Shown here piece by piece: positions 56,014 through 63,514 of a DNA stretch of 64,000 bases. The stretch comes from Kiloniella laminariae. GTDB taxonomy: Bacteria; Pseudomonadota; Alphaproteobacteria; Kiloniellales; Kiloniellaceae. The notes below the pieces were generated by a model. The model was given only the letters and a program-made list of their open reading frames with translations. It ran no database searches and was not told the origin of the DNA. Positions within the stretch are counted from its first letter, which is position 1. Each line of letters begins with the position of its first letter. Location of the stretch: positions 62,001 through 126,000 of the forward strand of contig NZ_JAPWGY010000009.1 in NCBI RefSeq assembly GCF_027214005.1. The letters are read 5' to 3'. Made by a program: the position numbers and the translations under genes.

Positions 56014-56109
56014 CAAAAGAAAAACTTTAAGGCTATGCCTGCAAAGCAGGTTAGTCAGAAGACAGGTACAATAGTATTTTGCGATGATACTTATCGAGAG
56101 GCGATTAAA

Positions 56110-57255
56110 ATGAATGACGGCACAGTCATCGGTGTAATTGGCGCAGGAGCCATGGGGCGGGGAATTGCCCAGATCATGGCGACTGGCGGTTACAGGGTCG
56201 TGCTGGTCGATACCAATGAGGTCGCACTTGAGACGGCCCTACAAGCCATTGCCACGACCCTGGACAAAGCAATCGCCCGCAATCTGATGACACCAGAAGA
56301 TAAAACCGCTGCTCTCGCCCGGATCACGCCTGAACTGGCGCTGGAGAGCCTGGCGTCTGCGGATCTGGTGATCGAAGCCATCGTCGAACAGCTGGAGGTC
56401 AAGGCCGGGCTGTTTGCCAGACTGGAGACCATCTGCCGCAACAACACCCTGTTTTGCACCAATACCTCTTCGCTGTCGGTTACAAAAATCGCCGCCGGGC
56501 TGGTCCATAAATCCCGGCTTGTTGGCATGCATTTTTTCAACCCGCCACATATCATGAAACTGGTCGAGGTGATCGAGACACCCGAAACCCCGGAAGATGT
56601 CATCACGACGGTTATGCAGCTTGCGCGGAAAATCGGCAAACAGCCAATCCGGGCCAAGGACCGTCCTGGTTTTGTCGTCAACCGCTGCGCCCGCCCCTAT
56701 TACGGCGAGGCACTCTGTATTCTGGAAGAAGGTAATTTCACTGCGGCCCAGATCGATACCGCCCTGCGCAGCGCAGGCTATCGCCTTGGTCCCTTCGAAC
56801 TGATTGATCTGGTCGGGGCTGACATCAACTATGCCGCCACACTGAGCGTATGGGAAGCGCTGGAACGCCACCCGCGCTATCAGCCCTTTGACCGCCTGAA
56901 ACAGCAGGTGGAGGCTGGCAAGCTCGGTCAGAAATCCGGCGAAGGCTTCACCCTGCCCAAGGTTCCGGTTACAGAACTTCCCCCCGAAGCCGCCGCCAGC
57001 ATTGTCGCCCGGATCGAGGCCACCCTGATCAACGAGGCCCATTTTGTCGAGGCCGAGGGCACGGCATCGCGGGCAGATATTGACCAGGCACTGCTGTTGG
57101 GGTTGAATTTCCCCCGCGGTCCTTTTGCCATGGCAACAGGTGACAAACGCAACGCCACGATTGCCCTCCTTGAAGAGCTGTACCACTCAGCGCCTGACCA
57201 TTTAAAAGAGCGCTATACCATCGCTCCAAACCTTACAGGTAGCCATCATGACTGA
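56110..57255 (+). CDS. 3-Hydroxyacyl-CoA dehydrogenase
   Basis: 381 residues from the ATG at 56110, which has AGAGG 9 bases before it; the frame is open 25 codons upstream but that part is unlike the family. The NAD loop VIGVIGAGAMGRGIAQ is at about residues 6-21. The catalytic His is in GMHFFNPPHIMKLVEV near 136. NRCARPYYGEALCILEEG is near 190. A second HCDH-like half follows, with DRLKQQVEAGKLGQKSGEGF, as in PaaH/PimF-type enzymes. It oxidises a 3-hydroxyacyl-CoA with NAD+. It opens the rightward unit and overlaps thiolase by 8 bases. Confidence 0.93.
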   Translation: MNDGTVIGVIGAGAMGRGIAQIMATGGYRVVLVDTNEVALETALQAIATTLDKAIARNLMTPEDKTAALARITPELALESLASADLVIEAIVEQLEVKAGLFARLETICRNNTLFCTNTSSLSVTKIAAGLVHKSRLVGMHFFNPPHIMKLVEVIETPETPEDVITTVMQLARKIGKQPIRAKDRPGFVVNRCARPYYGEALCILEEGNFTAAQIDTALRSAGYRLGPFELIDLVGADINYAATLSVWEALERHPRYQPFDRLKQQVEAGKLGQKSGEGFTLPKVPVTELPPEAAASIVARIEATLINEAHFVEAEGTASRADIDQALLLGLNFPRGPFAMATGDKRNATIALLEELYHSAPDHLKERYTIAPNLTGSHHD

Positions 57256-58450
57256 ACTCAAGCAGGTTTTCATTTGCCGGGGTAAACGCACCCCGATCGG
57301 CAGATACGGCGGCGCCCTCAGCAGCCTTCGCCCGGATGACCTCGCCGCCGGGGTGATCAATGCGGTGCTTGAAGACCAGCCGGAACTTCCGATTGATGAG
57401 GTCATCTTTGGCTGTGCCAATCAGGCCGGTGAAGACAACCGCAATATCGCCCGCATGGCGGTGCTGCTGTCATGTTTGCCTGAAAGCGTCCCGGCCCTGA
57501 CAGTCAATCGGCTCTGCGCCTCGGGTCTGGATGCGGTTATCGCTGCCGCGCGCAGCATTCAATGCGGTGCCGCAGAGCTGGTGATTGCCGGGGGCGTCGA
57601 AAGCATGTCCCGCGCGCCCTTTGTCATGCCCAAGTCCGAAACCGCCTTTGGTCGCGCCCCGGAAATATTTGACACCACCATCGGCTGGCGCTTTGTCAAC
57701 AAGGTCCTTGCCAGCCAGTACGGTATCGATGGTATGCCGGAAACAGCAGAAAACGTCGCTGAAGCCCATGGCATTTCCCGCGCCGATCAGGATGCCTTTG
57801 CCCTGCGCAGCCAGCAGCGTACCGCTCGCGCCCAGGCAACCGGTTATTTTGATAGCGAAATCAGCCCGGTTTCCATCGCCCAGCGCAAGGGAGCTGCCCT
57901 GATCGTCAAGCACGACGAACATCCACGCGAAACCAGCCTCGACAAGCTCGCCAGCCTGCCCACCCCCTTCCGTTCCCCCGGCAGCGTTACCGCGGGCAAT
58001 GCCAGTGGCGTTAACGATGGTGCTTGCGCCTTGCTTCTTGCTTCGGAAGCCGCCATCAAGGCTCACGGGTTGATACCTCTGGCACGTTTTACCGCTGCGG
58101 CAAGTGCCGGCGTTGCCCCACGGGTGATGGGCATTGGCCCGATTGCCGCACTGGATAAGCTCACCAGCCTGACCGGGCAGACCGCCGCGTCCTTTGATCA
58201 TATCGAACTGAACGAAGCCTTTGCCGCCCAGGCGCTGGCCTGCCTGCGCGCCTGGAAACTGGCCGATGATGCGGCGACAGTAAATCCGAATGGCGGTGCC
58301 ATTGCCCTGGGACATCCCCTGGGAATGACCGGGGCGCGTCTTGCCCTGTCGGCTGCCCGTGCCATCGGCGAAGGCAAAGCCCGAACAGCCCTTGCAACCC
58401 TCTGCGTCGGTGTCGGCCAGGGCGTTGCCCTTTCTCTTTCAAAAGTCTAA
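57248..58450 (+). CDS. Thiolase (acetyl-CoA acyltransferase)
   Basis: 400 residues, thiolase I fold. The nucleophile Cys is in [14 protein letters not shown] near residue 88. The other catalytic residues are His in [20 protein letters not shown] near 348 and Cys in [11 protein letters not shown] near 386. The gene reads PaaJ/PcaF-like: [20 protein letters not shown] at the start. It would release acetyl-CoA from a 3-oxo(dicarboxylic)acyl-CoA. Its start overlaps the dehydrogenase gene. The GC content is higher than in the surrounding genome, about 70% in one 60-base line I counted. Confidence 0.93.
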   Translation: MTELKQVFICRGKRTPIGRYGGALSSLRPDDLAAGVINAVLEDQPELPIDEVIFGCANQAGEDNRNIARMAVLLSCLPESVPALTVNRLCASGLDAVIAAARSIQCGAAELVIAGGVESMSRAPFVMPKSETAFGRAPEIFDTTIGWRFVNKVLASQYGIDGMPETAENVAEAHGISRADQDAFALRSQQRTARAQATGYFDSEISPVSIAQRKGAALIVKHDEHPRETSLDKLASLPTPFRSPGSVTAGNASGVNDGACALLLASEAAIKAHGLIPLARFTAAASAGVAPRVMGIGPIAALDKLTSLTGQTAASFDHIELNEAFAAQALACLRAWKLADDAATVNPNGGAIALGHPLGMTGARLALSAARAIGEGKARTALATLCVGVGQGVALSLSKV

Positions 58451-58463
58451 CGGAACCCAGCCC

Positions 58464-59669
58464 ATGACCCCGGAACAAGCCCGTAAAAAACCAGAAACCC
58501 TGAAATGGGAAGATCCTTTCTTGCTGGAAGATCAGCTGGAAGAAGAAGAGCGCATGATCCGCGACAGTGCCGCCGCCTACTGTGCGGACAAGCTTGCGAC
58601 CCGCGTCCTTGAAGCCAATCGGCATGAAAAATTTGACCGGGAGATCATGTCGGAAATGGGTGCATTGGGGCTGCTGGGATCAACCATCCCCGAAGAATAC
58701 GGCGGGGTCGGCGCCAACTATGTTTCCTATGGACTTGTCGCCCGCGAGGTCGAACGGATCGACAGCGGCTATCGGTCGGCCATGTCGGTTCAATCCAGTC
58801 TGGTTATCCACCCGATCTTTGCCTATGGCACCGAAGAACAACGCCTGAAGTATCTGCCCAAACTGACCGCCGGGGAATGGGTTGGCTGTTTTGGCCTGAC
58901 TGAACCGGACCACGGTTCCGACCCCGGTTCAATGATCACCCGTGCCAAAGCAGTGGACGGCGGCTATCTGGTTTCCGGTGCCAAGAACTGGATCACCAAT
59001 TCACCGATCGCCGATGTTTTTGTCATCTGGGCCAAGTCAGATAAACACGACGGCAAGATCAAGGGATTCATTCTGGAAAAAGGCATGCAGGGACTGGCTG
59101 CACCAAAGATCGAAGGCAAATTTTCATTGCGGGCCTCGATCACCGGCATGATCCAGATGGATGAGGTTTTTGTCCCGGAAGAAAACCTGCTGCCGCATGT
59201 ACAGGGGCTGGCCGGACCTTTTGGTTGTCTGAACCGCGCTCGCTATGGCATTGCCTGGGGCGCTATGGGTGCGGCGGAATCCTGCTGGCACGCTGCCCGC
59301 AGTTACACGCTGGATCGCAAGCAGTTTGGACGGCCTTTGGCCCAGACCCAGCTGGTACAGAAAAAGCTGGCCGATATGCAAACTGAAATCAGTCTCGGCC
59401 TGCAAGGAGCCCTGCGACTGGGACGTCTGTTTGACCGCAACATTGCCCCGGCGGAACTGATCAGCCTGATGAAGCGCAATAACTGCGGCAAGGCACTGGA
59501 TATCGCCCGGGTTTCCCGAGACATGCACGGCGGCAACGGGGTTTCCGATGAATATGGCGTGATCCGTCATGTGATGAACCTTGAAGCCGTCAATACCTAT
59601 GAAGGCACACACGATATCCACGCCCTGATCCTGGGGCGGGCCCAGACCGGATTACAGGCCTTTCAATGA
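58464..59669 (+). CDS. gcdH: Glutaryl-CoA dehydrogenase
   Basis: 401 residues from the ATG at 58464 (MTPEQARK), 13 bases after the thiolase stop. It oxidises and decarboxylates glutaryl-CoA to crotonyl-CoA. Characteristic parts: the acyl-binding [30 protein letters not shown] near 140, the Arg in [16 protein letters not shown], and the catalytic base Glu in [20 protein letters not shown] near residue 385. The [16 protein letters not shown] ending is typical for GcdH and not general ACADs. In this cluster it suggests that ring carbon ends up as glutaryl-CoA. The gene overlaps the hydrolase by ATGA. Confidence 0.93.
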   Translation: MTPEQARKKPETLKWEDPFLLEDQLEEEERMIRDSAAAYCADKLATRVLEANRHEKFDREIMSEMGALGLLGSTIPEEYGGVGANYVSYGLVAREVERIDSGYRSAMSVQSSLVIHPIFAYGTEEQRLKYLPKLTAGEWVGCFGLTEPDHGSDPGSMITRAKAVDGGYLVSGAKNWITNSPIADVFVIWAKSDKHDGKIKGFILEKGMQGLAAPKIEGKFSLRASITGMIQMDEVFVPEENLLPHVQGLAGPFGCLNRARYGIAWGAMGAAESCWHAARSYTLDRKQFGRPLAQTQLVQKKLADMQTEISLGLQGALRLGRLFDRNIAPAELISLMKRNNCGKALDIARVSRDMHGGNGVSDEYGVIRHVMNLEAVNTYEGTHDIHALILGRAQTGLQAFQ

Positions 59670-60538
59670 AGAAAGACCTGCCGATCTTTACCGACTGGAA
59701 TGATGCCTATGACAACGCCGGACATATCGACGGGGCCAGAGAGTACCCGCCGCGCTGGAATGCCCTGGCCTGGTCGTTCCGGGAGGAAATGAGCGCAGCG
59801 GGCCGGGCAGAGCTGGATCTGGTTTATGGGACAGGCCCGCGCAACAAACTGGATCTGTTTCTGCCCGCTGCCCAGTCCACTGCCCAACCCCATGTCCCCC
59901 CTAAAGGGCTGGCCGTTTTTGTCCATGGCGGTTTCTGGAAAGCTTTTGACAAGTCAAGCTGGTCGCATCTGGCCAGAGGGGCGGTCGAACAGGGCTGGGC
60001 GGTTTGCCTGCCCAGTTACAGTCTCGCCCCGGACGCAAGAATATCTGTCATGACACAGGAAATTGCCGCAGCGATTGCCTGTGCCGCAGAGAAAATTTCC
60101 GGCCCCCTGCATCTGGCGGGACATTCTGCGGGCGGACATCTGGTATCACGCATGGTCTGTGCGGACAGCCCGCTGCCACCCGCGATCCGGCAACGACTGG
60201 GTCATGTGCTGTCGATCAGTGGCCTGCATGACCTGCGCCCGCTGCTCCACGCAGATATGAACCAGATCCTGCAGCTGGATGAAGCCGAAGCAACCGCCGA
60301 GAGTGCCGCTTTGCAGCGCCCGCTCGAAACCTGCCCGCTGACCTGTTGGGTTGGCGCAGAAGAACGCCCGGCTTTTCTGCTGCAAAATGACCTGCTGGCA
60401 ACGGTCTGGGCCGGATTGGGTCAGCCGACAAGCATTGTCCACGACGCCGGGAAACATCATTTCAATGTTATCGATGCACTGGCGGATCCCCGATCAGAAT
60501 TGACTCGCTGTTTTCTTGGTAAAAGATCAGGAACCTGA
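59666..60538 (+). CDS. Kynurenine-formamidase-like alpha/beta hydrolase
   Basis: 290 residues. The oxyanion-hole motif [15 protein letters not shown] is at about residues 83-97, the nucleophile elbow is [10 protein letters not shown] near 154, and the catalytic His is in [10 protein letters not shown] near 272. The HGGxW plus GHSAGGHL combination and the FNVID end match arylformamidases of the BNA7/KynB-like alpha/beta group, which hydrolyse N-formylkynurenine. It could also open an N-formyl or N-acyl anthranilate to give the pathway substrate. No tryptophan dioxygenase or kynureninase gene is in the window. Overlaps gcdH by 4 bases. Confidence 0.85.
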   Translation: MKKDLPIFTDWNDAYDNAGHIDGAREYPPRWNALAWSFREEMSAAGRAELDLVYGTGPRNKLDLFLPAAQSTAQPHVPPKGLAVFVHGGFWKAFDKSSWSHLARGAVEQGWAVCLPSYSLAPDARISVMTQEIAAAIACAAEKISGPLHLAGHSAGGHLVSRMVCADSPLPPAIRQRLGHVLSISGLHDLRPLLHADMNQILQLDEAEATAESAALQRPLETCPLTCWVGAEERPAFLLQNDLLATVWAGLGQPTSIVHDAGKHHFNVIDALADPRSELTRCFLGKRSGT

Positions 60539-60543
60539 AAGAC

Positions 60544-61779
60544 ATGAACACGGCTTCACCTTCGCCCCTGCCCGCCGGTCCGGTATCCTTGTCGCGCGAG
60601 GGTAAAATTGCCCTCGTCATTCTGGATAATCCCCCGGTCAACGCCACATCCGAGGTGGTGCGCGCCGGGCTGATGGCCGCGATCGAACTGGTCGATCAGG
60701 ACCAGAGCCTGGAGGCCGCCCTGTTGATCTGTGCCGGGCGCACCTTTATCGCCGGGGCGGATATCACCGAGTTCAACAAACCCCCTGTTGCTCCCCTGTT
60801 GCCCGATGTCATCACCCGGCTGGAACAGGCGACAAAACCCTGGATCACCGTGATTCACGGGGCCGCGCTGGGGGGCGGACTGGAAGTTGCCCTGGGCTGT
60901 CATTACCGTCTGGCCGACACCACAGCCAAGCTGGGATTCCCCGAGGTCAATCTGGGACTGATCCCCGGGGCTGGCGGCTGCGTGCGCCTGCCCCGCCTGA
61001 TCGAAACCCGCCATGCCATGACGATGATTGCTGGCGGGAAAACCATCGGCGCAGAACAGGCCCTGGATTGGGGACTGGTTGATCTGCTGCTCTCGCCCAC
61101 AGCTGAAGAAAGTCTGCAGGATCAGGCTCTTGCTTTTGCCCGTGATATCCTGGTCAAACCTCTGCCCCAGCCCCTGTCAAAACGTCCCACCTCCGCTCCG
61201 CTTTCAGCCGGGGATCTGGACGTTCTGATCAAAGAGACCCGGAAAACCGCACCGGGACAGCTTGCGCCGCATGAGGCGATTGCCGCAGTTCAGGAAGCGA
61301 CAAACACCCCCGCAAGCACCGCGCTTGTCCGTGAACGGGAACGCTTTACCCGATTGAAACAGGGCGATCAGTCCAGGGCCTTACGCTATATCTTTTTTGC
61401 AGAAAAAGCCTTGCTTAAAAAACTGAAACAACAGGGCATTACCCCATTGCAGATCAGTAATCAGGTGGTTGAAAAGGGCGTGATCGGACAGCGCCTGTTG
61501 CAGGCCTATAATCAGGAAATCCGACAACTTGTGCAAGACGGCATTCCCTTGCCAGATCAGCGTCGGGAAGAACAACAGGATCTTGTCATTCTGTCCGATC
61601 TGATGGCAGCAGCCGAACTAAATCTTCTGAAGGCGCTTCAGGTCGCAGGGGAAACCCTGCTTGCTGACTTCCCCTACTTAACACCTGAAGATATCGACGC
61701 GGTGCTGGTCAACTGCTTCGCGTTCCCGCGCTGGCGCGGCGGTCCAATGTATCTGCGCACCCCGCAGGAGATTGCCTGA
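60544..61779 (+). CDS. Enoyl-CoA hydratase joined to remnant of FadJ-type C-terminus
   Basis: 411 residues, longer than a lone hydratase and shorter than FadJ (about 700). Residues about 15-200 are a crotonase domain: AGRTFIAGADITEF, HGAALGGGLEVALGCHYRLA and the catalytic Glu pair in FPEVNLGLIPGAGG. The linker SRALRYIFFAEKALLKKLK at about 275-295 is what FadJ-type enzymes show just before their NAD domain. Here no GxGxxG follows. The closing part, EDIDAVLVNCFAFPRWRGGPMYL, is the end of the FadJ dehydrogenase domain. The NAD domain and catalytic His are thus absent; the separate dehydrogenase at 56110 may supply this step. Last gene of the rightward unit. Confidence 0.88.
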   Translation: MNTASPSPLPAGPVSLSREGKIALVILDNPPVNATSEVVRAGLMAAIELVDQDQSLEAALLICAGRTFIAGADITEFNKPPVAPLLPDVITRLEQATKPWITVIHGAALGGGLEVALGCHYRLADTTAKLGFPEVNLGLIPGAGGCVRLPRLIETRHAMTMIAGGKTIGAEQALDWGLVDLLLSPTAEESLQDQALAFARDILVKPLPQPLSKRPTSAPLSAGDLDVLIKETRKTAPGQLAPHEAIAAVQEATNTPASTALVRERERFTRLKQGDQSRALRYIFFAEKALLKKLKQQGITPLQISNQVVEKGVIGQRLLQAYNQEIRQLVQDGIPLPDQRREEQQDLVILSDLMAAAELNLLKALQVAGETLLADFPYLTPEDIDAVLVNCFAFPRWRGGPMYLRTPQEIA

Positions 61780-61823
61780 TTTTTCTTTTGTGGTCCGGGA
61801 GTTAGCCAGAACATATAAACAGA

Positions 61824-61857
61824 AATCAAAACAGGAGAAGCCAAAGACTTCTCCTGT
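61824..61857 (-). terminator. Rho-independent terminator of the small AsnC-domain gene
   Basis: ACAGGAGAAG (61831-61840) and CTTCTCCTGT (61848-61857) form a perfect 10-bp stem with a 7-base loop. On the minus strand it is followed by TTTGATTTC. It lies 40 bases past the stop at 61898. It could also slow the rightward operon, whose stop is 51 bases before it. Confidence 0.7.
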
Positions 61858-61897
61858 CAGAACTGTGGTGTTCTCGTCAGGTCAGATTTCTTCGGAT

Positions 61898-62143
61898 TTA
61901 ACCGGAAAAAGCCTTGAACCCGACAATCGAATAGGTGTCGCGGATACCGGGAATGGTCTGGACCTCGCTGGTGATAAAACGCCCGACATCAATCTCGGAA
62001 TCAAGATGAAATACCAGCATCAGATCGTACTCGCCAGAAATCGAATAGGTCGCAGGCGGCGGATCAACCCGGTCGGCAATATCAGCGGCAACGTCATAAA
62101 CCTTGCCCAGTTCACACTTAACCATCACGAATGTCGTATTCAT
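61898..62143 (-). CDS. Stand-alone Lrp/AsnC effector (RAM) domain protein
   Basis: 81 residues from the ATG at 62143, with GGGAAAG before it. The fold is the ligand-binding RAM domain alone: MNTTFVMVKCELGKV at the start, YSISGEYDLMLVFHL (the ligand loop), and QTIPGIRDTYSIVGF at the end. There is no helix-turn-helix. Such stand-alone domains occur in archaea and bacteria and may bind amino acids and modify Lrp-type regulators by mixing. An open frame extends 27 codons upstream without a start signal. It is convergent with the rightward anthranilate unit. Confidence 0.85.
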   Translation of the reverse strand: MNTTFVMVKCELGKVYDVAADIADRVDPPPATYSISGEYDLMLVFHLDSEIDVGRFITSEVQTIPGIRDTYSIVGFKAFSG

Positions 62144-62266
62144 CTTTCCCAGCCCGGATTTGATTTTATTTACAATGCAGTATAGCCAGAAACAGCAATG
62201 ACCTACCAGTATTATAAACGGCATTTGATCAGATTACACGTTTATACAAACCATTCAAAACAACAA

Positions 62267-62294
62267 AGGCCCTAGCATTTATTTGCTAAGGCCT
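62267..62294 (-). terminator. Terminator of tRNA-Arg
   Basis: AGGCC (62267-62271) and TAGCA (62273-62277) pair with TGCTA (62284-62288) and GGCCT (62290-62294) around a 6-base loop, with one C/A mismatch. On the minus strand a T-rich stretch follows. Confidence 0.75.
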
Positions 62295-62303
62295 CGTTCT
62301 GTT

Positions 62304-62380
62304 TGGTGCGCCCGGCAGGATTCGAACCTGCGACCTACTGATTAGAAGTCAGTTGCTCTATCCAGCTGAGCTACGGGCGC
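62304..62380 (-). tRNA. tRNA-Arg (TCT anticodon)
   Basis: On the minus strand the acceptor GCGCCCG pairs with CGGGCGC, with ACCA encoded at the 3' end. The anticodon loop is CTTCTAA, anticodon TCT, reading AGA and AGG. D-arm GCTCAGCTGGATAGAGC and T-arm GGTTCGAATCC are normal. Confidence 0.95.
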
Positions 62381-62401
62381 GAAACTTGGGTTAAGGTCGG
62401 G

Positions 62402-62707
62402 TTAGTGTGTCCAGCGGCCCAGACGGGTGGTGCTGAAGTTATCACCGTAGCCTTTGGGGACCGTCTTGCGTTCTCTGGGTTCTTCGACCGTGTACATCAC
62501 GCCCTGACGCTGTGCGTAGGCGACGGCTTCTTCCTTGGTCTCGAACCACATACGCAACTGACCCTGGGTATCGCGGCTGGAAGTCCAGCCCATCAGCGGG
62601 TCAATCTCGCGCGCTGATTCCGGCTCAAATTCAACAAGCCACTGCTTGGTATTTGCGCGGCCAGACTGCATGGCATTTTTTGGCGGCTGATAGATACGAA
62701 CCTGCAT
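62402..62707 (-). CDS. NADH dehydrogenase accessory subunit (NDUFS4-like, ETC complex I conserved region)
   Basis: 101 residues from the ATG at 62707 (MQVRIYQPPKNAMQSG). This is the alphaproteobacterial relative of mitochondrial complex I subunit NDUFS4 (18 kDa): RIYQPPKNAMQSGRANTKQW at the start, then the conserved DPLMGWTSSRDTQGQLRMWF with ETKEEAVAYAQRQGV in the middle, and GYGDNF near the end. It sits on the cytosolic arm of complex I and is only found in alphaproteobacteria and mitochondria as far as I know. It lies between tRNA-Arg and tRNA-Pro, all on the same strand. Confidence 0.93.
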   Translation of the reverse strand: MQVRIYQPPKNAMQSGRANTKQWLVEFEPESAREIDPLMGWTSSRDTQGQLRMWFETKEEAVAYAQRQGVMYTVEEPRERKTVPKGYGDNFSTTRLGRWTH

Positions 62708-62771
62708 GTTTAAGTCGATCCTCAAGAAATCAGCTTTAGTATTTCGGTCTTGGTTTTATTCTTAATTTCAG

Positions 62772-62848
<77 letters not shown>

Positions 62849-63024
62849 TATCCACGGTCTTCGTATAGGACAGAGAATAGCACAAGGCAACAGTCTTTTT
62901 TGAAAAGAGTTGTAATTTTTATCTAAAAAACACATTGTCCGAATCAGCTTTACAAAGCCTTAAAGGGAAAGGGTATTTGTGTTTTCTTTTCCCGCTTTCC
63001 CAATTGATAGCCGGAGCTGTGACA

Positions 63025-63050
63025 ATGGATAATGCTGATGGATAATGCTG
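63025..63050 (+). repeat. 13-bp tandem duplication at the start of the DUF1491 gene
   Basis: ATGGATAATGCTG occurs twice back to back (63025-63037 and 63038-63050). The first copy's ATG has GGAG (63013-63016) 8 bases before it but reads into a stop after six codons. Confidence 0.85.
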
Positions 63051-63376
63051 ATCTTTCAGCAGATCTCTGGATTATGGCGCAGGTGCGCCAGTGTAACCAG
63101 CGCGGCATCCCGGCGATGATCCTGCACAAGGGTGACAAGGACCGCGGCAGCCTGCTGCTCAAAATCAACTTGCTCGGCCCCGGCTGTCAGGTCCTGAGCC
63201 AGACCCGTGATCTGGATGGCAATCTGGCCTGGCTGGCGGCCAACAAGGGCGCATTGATGAGCGAGCCGGATGCCGATGAATACGTTGCCCGCGCCCTGAA
63301 GCGCGATCCGGATCTCTGGGTGGTCGAGCTGGAAGACCGCAAGGGCGAAAACCCCTTTGGCGGGACGCTGCTGTAA
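63038..63376 (+). CDS. DUF1491 family protein
   Basis: 112 residues from the ATG at 63038 (MDNADLSADLW); an in-frame ATG two codons earlier (63032) is possible. The family is small, alphaproteobacterial and of unknown function. Recognisable stretches are IMAQVRQCNQRGIPAMILHKGD, RGSLLLKINL, and DPDLWVVELEDRKGENPFGG near the end. A 13-bp duplication has moved the ribosome-binding site away from this start, so initiation may depend on the upstream six-codon frame or be weak. It lies between tRNA-Pro and prfC, opposite to prfC. Confidence 0.85.
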   Translation: MDNADLSADLWIMAQVRQCNQRGIPAMILHKGDKDRGSLLLKINLLGPGCQVLSQTRDLDGNLAWLAANKGALMSEPDADEYVARALKRDPDLWVVELEDRKGENPFGGTLL

Positions 63377-63403
63377 GCTGTTGCCCAGGGTAAGTAACAC
63401 AAA

Positions 63404-63438
63404 AAAAGGCCCTGGGAGTGTCCCCAGAGGCCTTTTAT
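63404..63438 (+). terminator. Rho-independent terminator after the DUF1491 gene
   Basis: AAAAGGCC with TGGG (63404-63415) pair with CCCA and GGCCTTTT (63422-63435), with small internal loops, then ATTG. Confidence 0.8.
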
Positions 63439-63464
63439 TGTCAGTGCCAAGTTGAGAGCGATTA

Positions 63465-63514
63465 AATTGCAGGTGCCGCTGGCACACCCCTTGAATTGCA
63501 GGTGCCGCTGGCAC
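63465..63514. repeat. Pair of 21-bp direct repeats next to the prfC stop
   Basis: AATTGCAGGTGCCGCTGGCAC occurs at 63465-63485 and 63494-63514, with start points 29 bases apart. Each contains the hairpin-forming GGTGCC-GCT-GGCAC(C). The second copy abuts the prfC stop codon. Possibly a small repeat element or part of a terminator for prfC. Confidence 0.7.

Noticed and set aside
56239-57186. A 315-codon open frame on the minus strand over the 3-hydroxyacyl-CoA dehydrogenase, and a 281-codon one over thiolase (57470-58315)
   Set aside because: Both are in GC-rich coding DNA, opposite to genes with full catalytic motifs, and have no ribosome-binding site or family features.
63465-63514. The two 21-bp repeats as a minimal CRISPR
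   Set aside because: Only two copies with an 8-base gap, and no cas gene nearby.
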